DNA from: Hygrophila difformis
Taxonomy: Eukaryota; Streptophyta; Magnoliopsida; Lamiales; Acanthaceae
DNA: 64,000 nucleotides
Assembly: GCA_030278955.1 (NCBI GenBank)
Contig: JAOANR010000010.1
Span: forward strand, 13,809,086-13,873,085
Reading direction: 5' to 3'
Both the position numbers and the translations under genes were made by a program. Shown piece by piece: positions 23,456 to 33,991 of the stretch. The notes below the pieces were generated by a model. That model saw only the letters and a list, made by a program, of their open reading frames with translations, did not search any database and was not told the origin of the DNA. Each line of letters begins with the position of its first letter. Position 1 is the first letter of the stretch.

Positions 23456-24925
23456 TTAAGATTCGCCAAACTGAGAACCCCCATCATCCGCGTCTGCCCA
23501 AGACTCACTCCCCCGAGCCTCGGCATCATCTCCATCCTGTATGTCCTCCTCAGGTAAATGCTGAAGAAGCAAAAATTGATTATGACCCGCGACAGTGGCA
23601 CCATACCCGCTCGATTCGCCAACTTCCTTTGATCGTATTCCAGGTTCCAGGTGAGGCCTCTTAGCCCCATGAAGAGCTCTCTTTCCACTATCCGGATGAC
23701 TCACATATGGCACCACCGCCAAAGCATCACTCGCCGTAGGAAGCATGTGCCCATCCACTGCCTTTCCCTTGGCCCGAGCCGTTTCCGTCATCGCCACTGT
23801 ACATGCGGCCTCCTCAGGTAAATCATCGATGGCCACAGCCGCCACCTTATCCTCATCAGTCGGAGTGCTTGCCTGCTCATCCACTTTTTTATTCCGAGGC
23901 TGTCGAGGTTTCCTATTCCCCTTCCGAACCACCTTGAGCCAATCACCAAATTCCGGTTCGTGCCCAGGCACAGCCGCATCATGCATACCAAGATCGCCCT
24001 GGACATCAACGGTAGGAGGCTTCTCCCCTAGCTCCGCCGAATGAGCCACAGCAGGTTCCTTGGACTCATGGGTGGACGACACATGTGCACAGTCCTTTTC
24101 GAAGTGGCCATAACGACCATATTTAGTACAAAGCAGATGAAGACCCTCATAAGATATTGGAATCCACTCATCATTTACCAAAATCTTACCCGTTACCGGT
24201 TTCGTAAGATCAATAGCGACACATACCCTAGCAAATCGTCCCTTGGAAGAATCACGAGTACTATTATCAAATTTAACCACATCACCAATACCAGAAGCGA
24301 TCGCCCACAGAATATCCTCACGGAACCGATGCATCGATAGCCCATTCATCCGGGCCCAAACTAGGGTTTTGTTAACCGGTGTCGTACGAGGATTGAAACT
24401 GCGCGACCACGGCATGATCGCCAGATAATGATCGAAGATCATCCAAGGCCCTCCATTCACCACAGTCTCCCGATCAGATAAAAGATCAAACTTTGCCACA
24501 AAACAACCATAACCAACATCAATGAGCGTCATGTTCCCTTCAATTTTCCACATACGTTTTAGTTGTTCATGCAAAGCCATATATCCAATATGCGTACCCA
24601 GCAGCTTTAATACCAGCGCTTCTTCCCACTCACGACTGGCCTCAACTTCAATAGATTCAGCAATAGTAAAGCGCGGGATCATTTGATTCGGACCAACAAA
24701 GCTCTTGGTGATCAAGCCTTCCGCAATAAGATCTCTTCGAACACGTACCGGATTAGAGGGCTGTCCTGAGCCCCTCAAGAGATCAGCGAAGGACTTCGGC
24801 GCCACCCCATGATCAGAAGGAGTCGGCGCCGCTGCTCCATACGGCGCTTCCACGGAAGTAGACGACGGCCCAGAAGGCCTAGACGGCGATCCTGGAACCC
24901 TAGAGGAAGAAAATCTCGGATGCAT
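23456..24925 (-). CDS. LINE ORF1 protein (DUF4283 type), intact frame
   Basis: The 489-residue open frame starts MHPRFSSSRVPG. Residues about 75-230 hold the DUF4283-like RNA-binding region (LGTHIGYMALHEQLKRMWKI, DRETVVNGGPWMIFDHYLAI, KTLVWARMNGL). A knuckle follows near residue 240: CTKYGRYGHFEKDC. The second Cys of a CCHC motif is replaced by Tyr, so zinc binding is doubtful. The C-terminal third is acidic, polar and probably disordered. The frame is free of stops although the rest of the element is broken. It belongs to the LINE at 12,196-24,972. Confidence 0.85.
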   Translation of the reverse strand: MHPRFSSSRVPGSPSRPSGPSSTSVEAPYGAAAPTPSDHGVAPKSFADLLRGSGQPSNPVRVRRDLIAEGLITKSFVGPNQMIPRFTIAESIEVEASREWEEALVLKLLGTHIGYMALHEQLKRMWKIEGNMTLIDVGYGCFVAKFDLLSDRETVVNGGPWMIFDHYLAIMPWSRSFNPRTTPVNKTLVWARMNGLSMHRFREDILWAIASGIGDVVKFDNSTRDSSKGRFARVCVAIDLTKPVTGKILVNDEWIPISYEGLHLLCTKYGRYGHFEKDCAHVSSTHESKEPAVAHSAELGEKPPTVDVQGDLGMHDAAVPGHEPEFGDWLKVVRKGNRKPRQPRNKKVDEQASTPTDEDKVAAVAIDDLPEEAACTVAMTETARAKGKAVDGHMLPTASDALAVVPYVSHPDSGKRALHGAKRPHLEPGIRSKEVGESSGYGATVAGHNQFLLLQHLPEEDIQDGDDAEARGSESWADADDGGSQFGES

Positions 24926-25559
24926 GCTTTTTTACCAACCCGAACATCTAACTTTCAAAGTAAATATTAACATTAATTTTATTTTTAATTTTGACTTCAT
25001 AGCACTTTTATTATAAATAAATTTATATTATTCTTTAAATTTATTTTAATTTTTGAATTATTTTATTATTTTATTTAATAAATTGATTTTAATTTTTTTA
25101 TTTAATTAATTTTATTTTATATTTTATTTAATTAATAATTTTTTATTATTCAATTAATTTAATTTTAGTTTATATTTATATTTTATTTTAATTAACTAAA
25201 AAAAAGTCAATTTAGCGATCGAAATTCGCGATCGAATATATTGGGGCGCTATTACCGACCGAATTATTCATATTTATTATTGAATTTTATATTGCATATG
25301 TTATTTTTTTTAATTTTTAATTATGGAATTTAATATTTTTATAAATTTTTTAATGTAATTAATGTTTAGTCATATTAATTTCTATTTTTTTAAATTTAAT
25401 TAGTGATTTAATTAATTTTATCCATTTAATTAATGAATTATTCTACAGTTTATTTAATTAATATCAATGTTTATATTATTATTTTTAAAGTTATTAATTA
25501 AATATTATATATAAAAATATTATATATATTTAACAAATTGCATATGATAACATGAAAAG

Positions 25560-25760
25560 TTGTGTACTCGGATGGCACGCGCGCGAGTGAGAAATGCATC
25601 TCACCTGGGTTCGAATCCCCTCTTCAGCGTTTGGGGAGAAATTAATATATATGACACGTGGCGGGTTACCATTGGTGGTGTAAAAGGCTAGCCCAGCTGG
25701 TTAGGGTTGTGGCTAGGTGATGTGAGGTTGTGGGTTCGAGTTCTCCTGAGCACATTTTAT
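25560..25760 (+). other. Two tRNA-like stretches inside the CACTA right arm
   Basis: Near 25,610 a box B (GGTTCGAATCC) follows a GC-rich GGCACGCGCGCGAG. Near 25,690 a good box A (TAGCCCAGCTGG) is followed about 35 bases later by GGTTCGAGTTC. Neither forms a clear acceptor stem. They are probably tRNA-derived SINE heads or captured tRNA fragments rather than tRNA genes. Confidence 0.45.
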
Positions 25761-25917
25761 ATTTACCTACCCCATTTGGGGTCGGTAATTTCAGGTCCTC
25801 GAAGTCCCTAGACCTCGCTTACCCACCACGATTGGGGTCGGTAAACTCTTGGACGACCCGTAAAACCTAGTTACCGACCCCAAAATGGGGTCGGTAAAAT
25901 GAAATTTTCTTGTAGTG

Positions 25918-26110
25918 TAATATATTTGAAAATATAACATACTCAATTAAATAATATATGTCGTGTAAAAATTAAAGAATATATATTGGTTTAACAAAAT
26001 CTGTCATAATATCAAATATATTAGTATAATTTATTTCCAATTATATCATTTTTAAATATATGAAAAGATTTTTTCAAGATTTTCTTATACTAATAAATAG
26101 ATTTATTAGC
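25918..26110. repeat. AT-rich flank, second copy of the dispersed repeat
   Basis: The sequence near 26,010-26,105 (AGTATAATTT, TTTTCAAGATTTT) resembles 11,340-11,440. It continues after the LINE at 29,069, so it is the target that the CACTA element and the LINE both entered. The 18-bp LINE target repeat ATAAATAGATTTATTAGC lies at 26,093-26,110. Confidence 0.45.
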
Positions 26111-29050
26111 GGCTGTGCCGGACAACCTGCCAAGGCTACGGCAAGTCGATCATTCGTGGCATAACAGACTAGCCAAGGAGGTGGAGGATGAGGAGGTGGA
26201 GCTGGTGAAGAGGCAGATGCGACCGTTTGCAGCTCCGGGACCGGATGGCTTTCCAGCGGAGTTTTATAGACTGTACTGGGAGGATCTCAGGCCGCATATA
26301 GTAAGGTTGGTGAGGGAAGCTTTTGCAACGAGGACCTTGCCGCCAGGGCTCGCGCATGCTTTTCTGGTTCTCATACCAAAGGTGGATATTCCGCAGTCTA
26401 TTTCTCAATTCCGGCCTCTTACTTTGTGCAATGTTTCCTTCAAGTTTATCACGAAAGTCATTGCCAATCGGCTTCGCCCGCTGCTATGTGAGTTTGTGGG
26501 ACCTTACCAATCGGCGTTCTTGCCGGGGAGGGGTACCCGCGATAATGGGATATTGGTTCAAGAGCTAGTATATGCGATGGGTAGGCGCCGCTGTGACCTT
26601 CATGGAGCGTTGATAAAAATTGATCTTGCTAAGGCTTATGACTCGGTTGATTGGGAATTTCTTCATGCTTGTCTGCTCGAGATGGATATTCCATACGCCT
26701 TGAGAGAGCTTATTATGGTCTGCGTCAGGACGTCATCATTTTCGATATTGTGGAATGGCTCGCCATTGGAGAGCATTCAAGCGGGGAAGGGCTTGAGACA
26801 AGGAGATCCGCTCTCTCCGTATTTGTTCGTCATAGTGATGGAAAAATTATCCATGCTTATCCAGAAGGAGGTGATGGACGGCAGGTGGTGTCCGCTAAGG
26901 TGTTGCACGGGAGGGGTCTCGGTCTCGCATGTTATGTTTGCGGATGATCTCATTCTTTGCACAGAATTGAATGAGAGGAGTCTTATGTGTGTAGGGGAGG
27001 TAATGCGCCGATTTGGGGAATGCTCAGGCATGAAGATGAATCCGGGCAAGTCGGTGGCGTTTGTGGCTAGCAGTGCCAAGGAGGAGGAAAAGATTTGGAT
27101 AGGTCAACATTTAGGGATTAACATATCCGATTCACTGGGGAAGTATCTGGGGTTCCCGATGGTACATGGTCGACTGAGGATAGCTCACTATGACGATCTC
27201 TTGATCAAGTTAGACAATAGATTGACGGGTTGGGCGGCCAATCTTCTTAATAGGGCGGCTCGGGCGACACTCGCTAGATCAGTTCTCGCGGCCATTCCTA
27301 CATATTGCATGCAGCTTCATCGTATGCCTGTGGCAATATGCGAAAAAATTGATCAAAAGATCCGGCGATGGGTTTGGAAAGGGACATCAGGGCAGGGCCT
27401 GCATTTGGTGTCGTGGAAGAAAGTGGCTCGGCCTAAGAAGGAGGGCGGTCTGGGCATGCGTCCGGCGAGGGCTATGAATTTGGCACTGCTTGGAAAACAA
27501 GTTAGTGATGTGATCATGAATAAGGATAAACTATGGGTGCAATGGTTGAAGTGTAGATACGGATGCAGGGATGGGTCCTTTCCCAGGCCGCATGCGAAAG
27601 GTACGAGGATATGGAACACGTTGGTTCAAGTGGGAGAGCTGTTCAGGCCGGCCTTTGGTGTCCGAATAGGCGATGGGCAAAGCTCTTTGTGGTACGCTCC
27701 CTGGTGGAAAGGATCTTGTTTGGCACCGTTGATGCCTTTTGTGCACGTGAACGATTTGGAACTTAAGGTGAGAGATGTGATTCATAATGGACAGTGGCAG
27801 TTAAATCGGTTATATACTTGGATGCCTGCTTCGATTAGAGATGAGATTGAAGCGTCAACATGCCCTATCATCATGGAGTCAGCTACGGATCTTTTGATTT
27901 GGAAGCAGGAGCTGTCGGGCATTTATACTGTTCGATCAGGCTACAACTGGCTTAGAGAGGCTGCGGATGACTCCACTGGTTGGAGTTGGATTTGGAAGCA
28001 AACCATACCGGAGAAGATTGGACATGTGCTGTGGCTCATAGCGCATGACTCCTTGGCAACTAACTTGGTCCGATATCGAAGAAAGGTGGCGCAGAATCCT
28101 CTATGCTCCATCTGTGGTACGGTTGAGGAGGATTGGTATCATGCTTTGTTCGGGTGTTGTTGGGTCAGGCAGGTGTGGAGTGAGTTGGGGGTTACGGATG
28201 TGGCGCATATCCCAAACTTGACTAAGGAGGAAGTTCGCCATTGGTTGCAGTATATAGAGAGAACATGGCAACATGTGTTCGTGGCGGGGGTTTGGATCGC
28301 GTGGCTTGAGAGGAATAGGAGGATATTCCAGGCGAGAGAAATGGCGCATAAGAGAATTGTTGGTGAAGTTAGGAGGCTTTCGGGAGCCCTGGTGCGAGCG
28401 GCGGATGGCGGCAATGGGGTAGCAGGATGGGCATTGTAGTGAAGTGGAAGGATGAAGGGGTGACTGGCCTACTGGTACACTCGGATGGCAGTCTTAATCC
28501 GGGGGAGGGTCGGAGCGGCTATGCAGCGGTGTGCCGGAATAGCGAGGGAGTTTGGCGAGGTGGCGTCGGAGGTCAGCTTGGCCCTCGGACCATCTTGGAG
28601 GTCGAATTGATTGGGGTGTTGAGAGGGTTGGAGCTGGCGGCGACTATGGGGGAGTCGCGTGTTACATGCTATACCGACTCCTTGGAAGCTTATCACCTGA
28701 TTTCGAATTTGCACATGCCGGAGCATCGCTTTTGGCCGATCATCAAAGCAATCAGAAGCAAGCAAAGAGGGTTTGGGAGTTGTTCTCTCAGGCACATTTA
28801 TAGAGAAGGGAATAGGGTTGCGGATGGGTTGGCAAAGATGGCAAGCGATCAAGAGTTATTTTATACGACGTGGGCTTTTCCGCCGGATCAGATTCTACAA
28901 TTGTTGCATGAGGACCAAGCGGATAGGGGTGTTCTTCGATCGTAGGCCTCTAGGCCTCGGTTTTGCTAGTTTTTCCTTCCTTTAATTTCGTTTTTTTTTC
29001 TTTTTTCTTTTCATCTTTTAGCCGCCGTCATGGCATTGTTTACCGAAAAA
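26111..29050 (+). mobile_element. Young 5'-truncated LINE
   Basis: The insert is flanked by perfect 18-bp repeats ATAAATAGATTTATTAGC (26,093-26,110 and 29,051-29,068). It starts in the linker between endonuclease and RT and ends TTGTTTACCG plus A. The whole RT to RNase H region is open except for one frame change near 28,430. It is the same family as the 142-bp tail at 8,881-9,022, judged by the shared 3' end. Confidence 0.92.
26115..28945 (+). pseudogene. LINE ORF2: reverse transcriptase, zf-RVT and RNase H, one frameshift
   Basis: The 774-residue frame (26,115-28,439) carries the RT: APGPDGFPAEFY, FLPGRGTRDN, KIDLAKAYDSVDW, GLRQGDPLSPYLF and the catalytic MFADDLILC. Thumb motifs (LARSVLAAIPTYCMQ) and the zinc-binding LCSICGTVEEDWYHALFGC follow. 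A stop after VAGWAL is bypassed in the +2 frame, where 28,427-28,945 encodes RNase H with HSDGS, EVELIGVLRGL, YTDSLEA and NRVADGLA. A single-base change would explain the break. The start is a truncation point, not a real initiation codon. Confidence 0.88.
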
Positions 29051-29068
29051 ATAAATAGATTTATTAGC

Positions 29069-29545
29069 TAAATATAAGATTTAAAAGATTGATGACTTGG
29101 CAAGTAGGAGGATTCGGCACTGACGTGTAATTAATTTGGATGACTGTACGTTTCTGGATGATTAATCAGCATCTTAAAATTAAAAAAAGATGGAGTATAT
29201 TTAATAAGGGCAATACAGTCTGCACATGCCAAAAAGTATTCAGGATTTATTATATAGATAGATATATACAGCACAACAACTAAATGTGAATTTATTTTAA
29301 ATAGTATAGTAGTATATCTGAATTGATCGAGTACTGAAAGTTGCCGGAGTTCTTCCATGGCGATAGCATCATAGCAATATAGGCATTGTTGATTATTATT
29401 GTGTTGAGGAGGAGGAGGAGGAGGAGGAGGAGGAGGAGGAGGAGGAAAGGAGGCAACATACTCATAATTAATACACCTCAATAGGTGCATGCATGCCTGC
29501 AGGAAAAATAGCTGAATAACTAATTAATAGCAGTATGCCATTGCA
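29069..29545. repeat. Continuation of the dispersed repeat, with a GGA microsatellite
   Basis: The conserved ending (ACAGTCTGCA then CATGCC, AAAAAGTATTCAGG) lies at 29,207-29,265, as in the copies near 11.2 and 11.7 kb. A (GGA)n tract of roughly 40 bases lies at 29,408-29,452. No gene is supported. Confidence 0.55.
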
Positions 29546-29549
29546 GCTC

Positions 29550-30841
29550 CTACTACAAGAGATGTCTCAGGTTACACGCCACACAAGGAATTGAAGGCTG
29601 GCACAATTGTGACCGCACACCCTCATGGATTTTTGTATATAGTAAGTACTACATATAAAGCTTTCATAAAATCATGCATGTTGTGTATTTCCTTAAAAAC
29701 AGAGAGCACATGTCATTGAAGATGACGACTAGGGGTGATTAACGAGTAGTGCTACTCGAACTCGACTCGGGACTCGGCACGGAAAAAACTCGACTCGTAC
29801 TTGAAAAATTCGAGTCGAGTCGAGTAGTCGAGTAGGGCACTCGAGTATCGAGCTCGAGCTCGAGTCCGTGTATTGATACTCGAACTCGAGTCGAGTACTC
29901 GAGTCAGGTCGAGTATCGAGTACTCGACCCATTTTCTTTTTTTTTTTTTTATTTTTGTAAATTTTAAAAGAAAAATTAAAAAATTAAAAAGGTACTCGAT
30001 AAGCTCGAGTACTCGACTCGAGCTCGAGCTCGAGAAGGAAAAAAAATTTAAAAAAAAATAATCGAGCTACTCGAGCTCGAACTCGAACTCGAGTCGAGTC
30101 GAGCTCGAGCTTGAGCTCAACTACTCGACTCGAGCTCGAGCTAGAGCTCGAGTAGCTCAAAAATGCCATCAAGTCAAGCTCGAATACCCCACTATTCGAG
30201 CTCGACTCGACTCGTTATCACCCCTAATGACGACTTTGTCACATATATATACATGAATGTTTTCCCTCGATCGGCAATAATAGAGAATAAAAAAACAGGT
30301 GACAACTGCTTGGCCTACACAGAAAGCAAATAAAATTATCTTCAACTAAATATAAAATTTCAAATGTAGATAAGGCACAACTGCTTGTTTGTTCAGGTGA
30401 CAAAAGGCGAGATCGAGATCGAGATCATCGACACTAGCTAGCTACTACTGTCACCCATCCGCCTGCAATAAAAATAATACGTACAAATGAACTCAATCAA
30501 GCATATAAATCACAAATGAAAAATTCACCTTGTAGTTATTACTAATAAGGAAGAAATTTAACAGAAAAAGGCATACCAAGAGTAATTAACAACTGCCATA
30601 TTTCAATTTACAAAGTCCTAATTCAAGAGTGCCCAAACAAACAAGTGAAGTGAAGCCAATTACGTTGACATTGTTTAGAATTTATTTATGATGATACAAG
30701 GGAGGTTTTAAAAGAACACATGCAGTAATATGATTTTAATTCTCTAATCTTATAAACCCACCATCAATTTTAATCTAATCTGACGAATGTGTGTCGGTTT
30801 CAGCATTGGAATGAGAAAGTGCATCAAAGATGATATGTAGT
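29550..30841 (-). pseudogene. Decayed genomic fragment of a TOPLESS-type gene
   Basis: The segment is collinear with about 58,570-60,540 of the intact TOPLESS-related gene, introns included, with large deletions. Matches include GTCTCAGGTTAC, CATTGAAGATGACGAC with its continuation TTTGTCACATAT (30,233 on), GAATGTTTTCC, GCACAACTGCTTG, TTTAACAGAAAAAGGCATACC, GTGAAGCCAATTAC then TTGACATTGTTT, and AGGGAGGTTTTA. Exon remnants correspond to parts of the first WD40 propeller and have lost frame. Because introns are kept, this is a DNA duplication and not a retrocopy. It is interrupted at 29,730-30,226 by a MITE and at 30,842-34,992 by an LTR element. A few matching bases follow at 34,993-35,020. Confidence 0.75.
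29730..30226. mobile_element. hAT-like MITE with a self-complementary CTCGAG-rich interior
   Basis: The ends TAGGGGTGATTAACGAG and, inverted, TAGGGGTGATAACGAG are flanked by perfect 8-bp repeats ATGACGAC (29,722-29,729 and 30,227-30,234). Both the TIR and the duplication length fit hAT. The interior is largely ACTCGA, CTCGAG and GAGCTC words on both strands, with a T/A-rich centre near 29,935-30,060. It should fold into a long hairpin. It has no coding capacity. Confidence 0.85.
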
Positions 30842-30902
30842 TGTTATCACCAAAAAAATAAATAAATAAAATAAATAAAATAAACATATCAATTAAGTCT
30901 AT

Positions 30903-31350
30903 CTGCCCGTTGGGCCACGACCGAAGGGACAGCCACCTACCTGCCCGTCAGGCCAGGACCGAAGGGACAGTCACCTATCTGCCCGTCAGGCCAGTCACCT
31001 ATCTGTCCATCAGGCCAAGACCAAAGGGACAGTCACCTATTTGCCCGTCAGGCCAAAGGGACAGTCATCTATCTGCCCGTCAAGTCAGGACCAAAGGGAC
31101 AGCCACCTATCCGCCCGTCAGGCCAAAGGGACAGTCACCTATCTGCCCATTAGGCCAAGACCAAAGGGACAGTCACCTATTCGCCCGTCAGGCCAAAGGG
31201 ACAGTCACCTATCTGCCCATCAGGCCAGGACCAAAGGGACAGTCGCCTATCCGCCCATCAGGTCAAAGGGTCAGTCACCCATCCGCCCGTTAGGCCAAAG
31301 GGACAGTCACCTATCTGCCCATTAGGCCAAGACCAAAGGGACAGTCACAT
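30903..31350 (+). repeat. Minisatellite inside the 5' LTR
   Basis: About a dozen copies of a unit of roughly 30-40 bp occur, each with a TGCCCGTCAGGCCA-like core followed by AAAGGGACAGTCACCTAT. Long and short units alternate depending on whether GGACC is present. The same array recurs in the 3' LTR (34,050-34,505) with small indels. The frames open through it are an effect of unit length, not genes. Confidence 0.85.
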
Positions 31351-31935
31351 ATCTCTCGCTAGCCAAGACCATGAGACAGTCAACCAATTAGACCTGTTGG
31401 CCGGCCAAGCCAGGAACGACTAGATTTACTTGCCCGAACAGAGAGAAGCGGAACAACAGGTTAATACCACTCGATCGTAGTCGTCAACGGTGTCAAGCGG
31501 TTACCAGAAGCACGACCAAGGCAGTTCTCGGAGAGCGGTTACTGGATGGCCTATAAATACTAAGCAACTCAGCAGACGGAGAGAATCAACATCACATCAA
31601 CACTCCTCAGGAGTTTTATTTTATCTTGTTCGTAGTTTAGTTGTAGTTTTGTAGTTTAGTTCGTAGTTGTAGTTGCTAGTTTCTTGTAATTCACAGTGGG
31701 CAAGGATTTCAATTCTTGTTCATTGACCCTAATTGTTGAAGGCGCAATCCAACGAAGGGAACTTTTCAGTTTCTATCGTCTCAGGCCTGTAAGGGCTTTA
31801 TTATTTGTTGTTATCCAAATTTCTGCGATAACAAATTGGCGACCACAGTGGGAGATTGAACAATCAACCACGATAGATCAATTAGCAAATCTAGATCAAT
31901 TGGTGTTAAGATCACGAATTATAACACGGACAAAC

Positions 31936-33277
31936 ATGTCTACTCCTCAAAACACCACCAATTCGCCTGCATCTGTAACTCCAGCAGTGCCCACAACAGG
32001 GCAAAATACTGGTTTAAATCCACCAATGGACTTAATACCTGCGAACTTAATGACCCAACTTGGGGAAATGCTGGATAGCTGCCTAAATAGTCACTTCCAG
32101 GCTATGAGGAATTAACTTTCCGCACTGGCATCTCTAAATCAGGGTTTTTATGCCCCTGGGCCGTATGCCTTTGGCATGGGCAGTTTCCCGAGTTGGGCAA
32201 CTAATGCCTCTACGGGACAAGTTCCATCCATACCACCCCCACCTAGCCTTACACCATCCTTTGGTGGAGGGGGTATGTATTCTCAAAATTTTGATAGGGC
32301 TGAGTCTAGCAATGCTAGGCCTTGGGGGCCTGTCACAACATACCCGAACAACATCCCACTAGGGGGGCAGCCTGCCTTTGTCCCCACGGATGCGAATGGC
32401 TGTCCGATGGATACATCCCCAATCAAGTCGATGGGTGATTTAGGGGCGACTCAGGAGCCTTGGAGGCCACCAGTGGTCAACCCAATTGCTCCTAACATCC
32501 AATTCACCACCAATGATACATGTTATTCCTCCAGACACGCAAAACTAAGGACCGCCACTTGGTGGCGTAAATACTAACCCCAATCAACCAGCTCCTCAGC
32601 AGGACCCTGTGGTTGATCCGGATGTCTTGGCAGACATACTACGGACTCAATTTGGCCTGAATGTGAGGCCAACAGGTCGGATGGCTTACCGAAAGCCATA
32701 TCCTGAGACCGTCACTCGTGATCATCCTCTTCCTAGAGGTTTTAGGGTGCCTGATTTTTCCACCTTCTCAGGTGAGGATGACTCGTCTACCATCGAACAT
32801 ATAGGGCGGTTTACAGCTCAATTAGGAGAAAATGCGAGAAACCCCAACTACAAGATGCAGTTATTTTCCTTATCATTAACTAAGACTGCATTTTCGTGGT
32901 TTGCCAACTTACCTCCTGGCCACTTCAGAACGTGGGAAGACATGGAGGGGGCGTTCCACACCCGCTTCTTTAACCCAATCCCATCAGTGTCAGTTATTGA
33001 CATAGTGGACACCAAACAGTTGCCAAGAGAGTCAGTCATAATGTTCATAGAACGTGTACGGCGGCTAAAGTCACGATGCTTAACTGCTCTTGATGAGTAT
33101 GAATTGACCAAGATGGTGGTCAGGAATATGGCATCCAAATACAAGGATCAGTTAATTGCTCATGAGATTCCAAACTTGTCGGCTCTTGCATCAAAGGACA
33201 TACGTTTGGAAACTTTGTTTAAAGAACAAGATGGCGACAATACGCAGTTAGTGTTGTTGTCTCACCAACCAGATTGA
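31936..33277 (+). pseudogene. Retrotransposon gag of the 30.8-kb element
   Basis: The frame starts MSTPQNTTNSPASVT (31,936), meets TAA at 32,113 and continues in frame. It then shifts between 32,521 and 32,608 into a 222-residue frame. That part holds the conserved gag core: YRKPYPETV, PRGFRVPDFSTFSGEDD, IGRFTAQLGE, FSWFANLPPG, W-x(7)-F-x(2)-RFF and a helical tail to KEQDG. No zinc knuckle or protease follows. The core is clearly related to the gag at 50.4-51.1 kb. Confidence 0.85.
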
Positions 33278-33991
33278 GCAATACATGCTTATAATATATG
33301 GGCATCCTTGGGGCTGTAAGGAAAAAGCCAATGTCATGGCCAAATTTTTCTTAGGGAAATATATGCCCATAATAATAATAAAAATAAAAACATAAATATA
33401 AAATTATGAGAAAAGCCAGTTGATGGGCATATTTAAAAAAAATATGTCCAAAGACAAGTGATGGCTTGAACAAAAAAAAAAAAAAAAAAAAAGGGATGCC
33501 TACCAAGGACCCAATCGATGAGTCCTTGTAAACAAATTTTTCCACCACAATATGCCAACCCATGGCATGGATGGAATTTTCTACATGTATGTATATACAT
33601 ACATACATATATATATAAATTGGTAATAATAAGCCAATTGATGGCACTCCCAATGCGTTGCTCAAATGGGCATAGAAAGGCATTGCAACAATGTTAATAA
33701 TAAAATGTCAATCTATGGCGTACATATAAAATAATGAACAAGGATTATCTTACTGAAAATAGTCACCAACTGGCCATTATTCATTAACAAAAACATATAT
33801 ATACTATTAAAAGAAAAAAAGGGAAGGGATTGTTCAATTACCGTGGCCTCGACAACGGACTCAGACAGCAATGGAGAGTGCCAAAAGATAAGCCTGAGGA
33901 AATACGAACAACGCTAATTGCCCGAGTTATCATTCAAAACATTCAAAAAGTTTCGTTTTCACTTTTTGAATGTTTGAATAGGGGGGGCAAC

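Larger units (their letters stand above)
12196..24972 (-). mobile_element. LINE inserted in the CACTA element, itself split and missing its RT core
   Basis: The outer ends are flanked by the 20-bp repeat TTAATTTTATTTTTAATTTT (12,176-12,195 and 24,973-24,992). The 3' end lies at low coordinates, with a T-rich run on the plus strand. ORF1, the endonuclease and the RT N-terminus lie at 21.83-24.93 kb. The RT C-terminus, zinc-binding region and RNase H lie at 12.30-14.14 kb. The polarity and order fit a single LINE. About 0.8 kb of the RT palm, including the FADD region, is missing, and 14.14-21.83 kb is foreign sequence. Confidence 0.85.
11808..25917. mobile_element. Non-autonomous CACTA (En/Spm) transposon, expanded by nested insertions
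   Basis: The left end reads CACTACAAGAAAAAGTCC and the right end, inverted, reads CACTACAAGAAAATTTC. Both are flanked by TAA (11,805-11,807 and 25,918-25,920), the 3-bp duplication expected for CACTA elements. Subterminal repeats ACCGACCCC and GGGGTCGGT occur many times within about 200 bp of the left end and 140 bp of the right end. Without the LINE at 12,196-24,972 and one target copy, only about 1.3 kb of CACTA sequence remains. No transposase is present, so it would need a partner element. Confidence 0.92.

Noticed and set aside
30903..31350. CRISPR-like regular repeats
   Set aside because: The units are degenerate tandem repeats without unique spacers, lie inside an LTR, and recur in the partner LTR of a plant retrotransposon.
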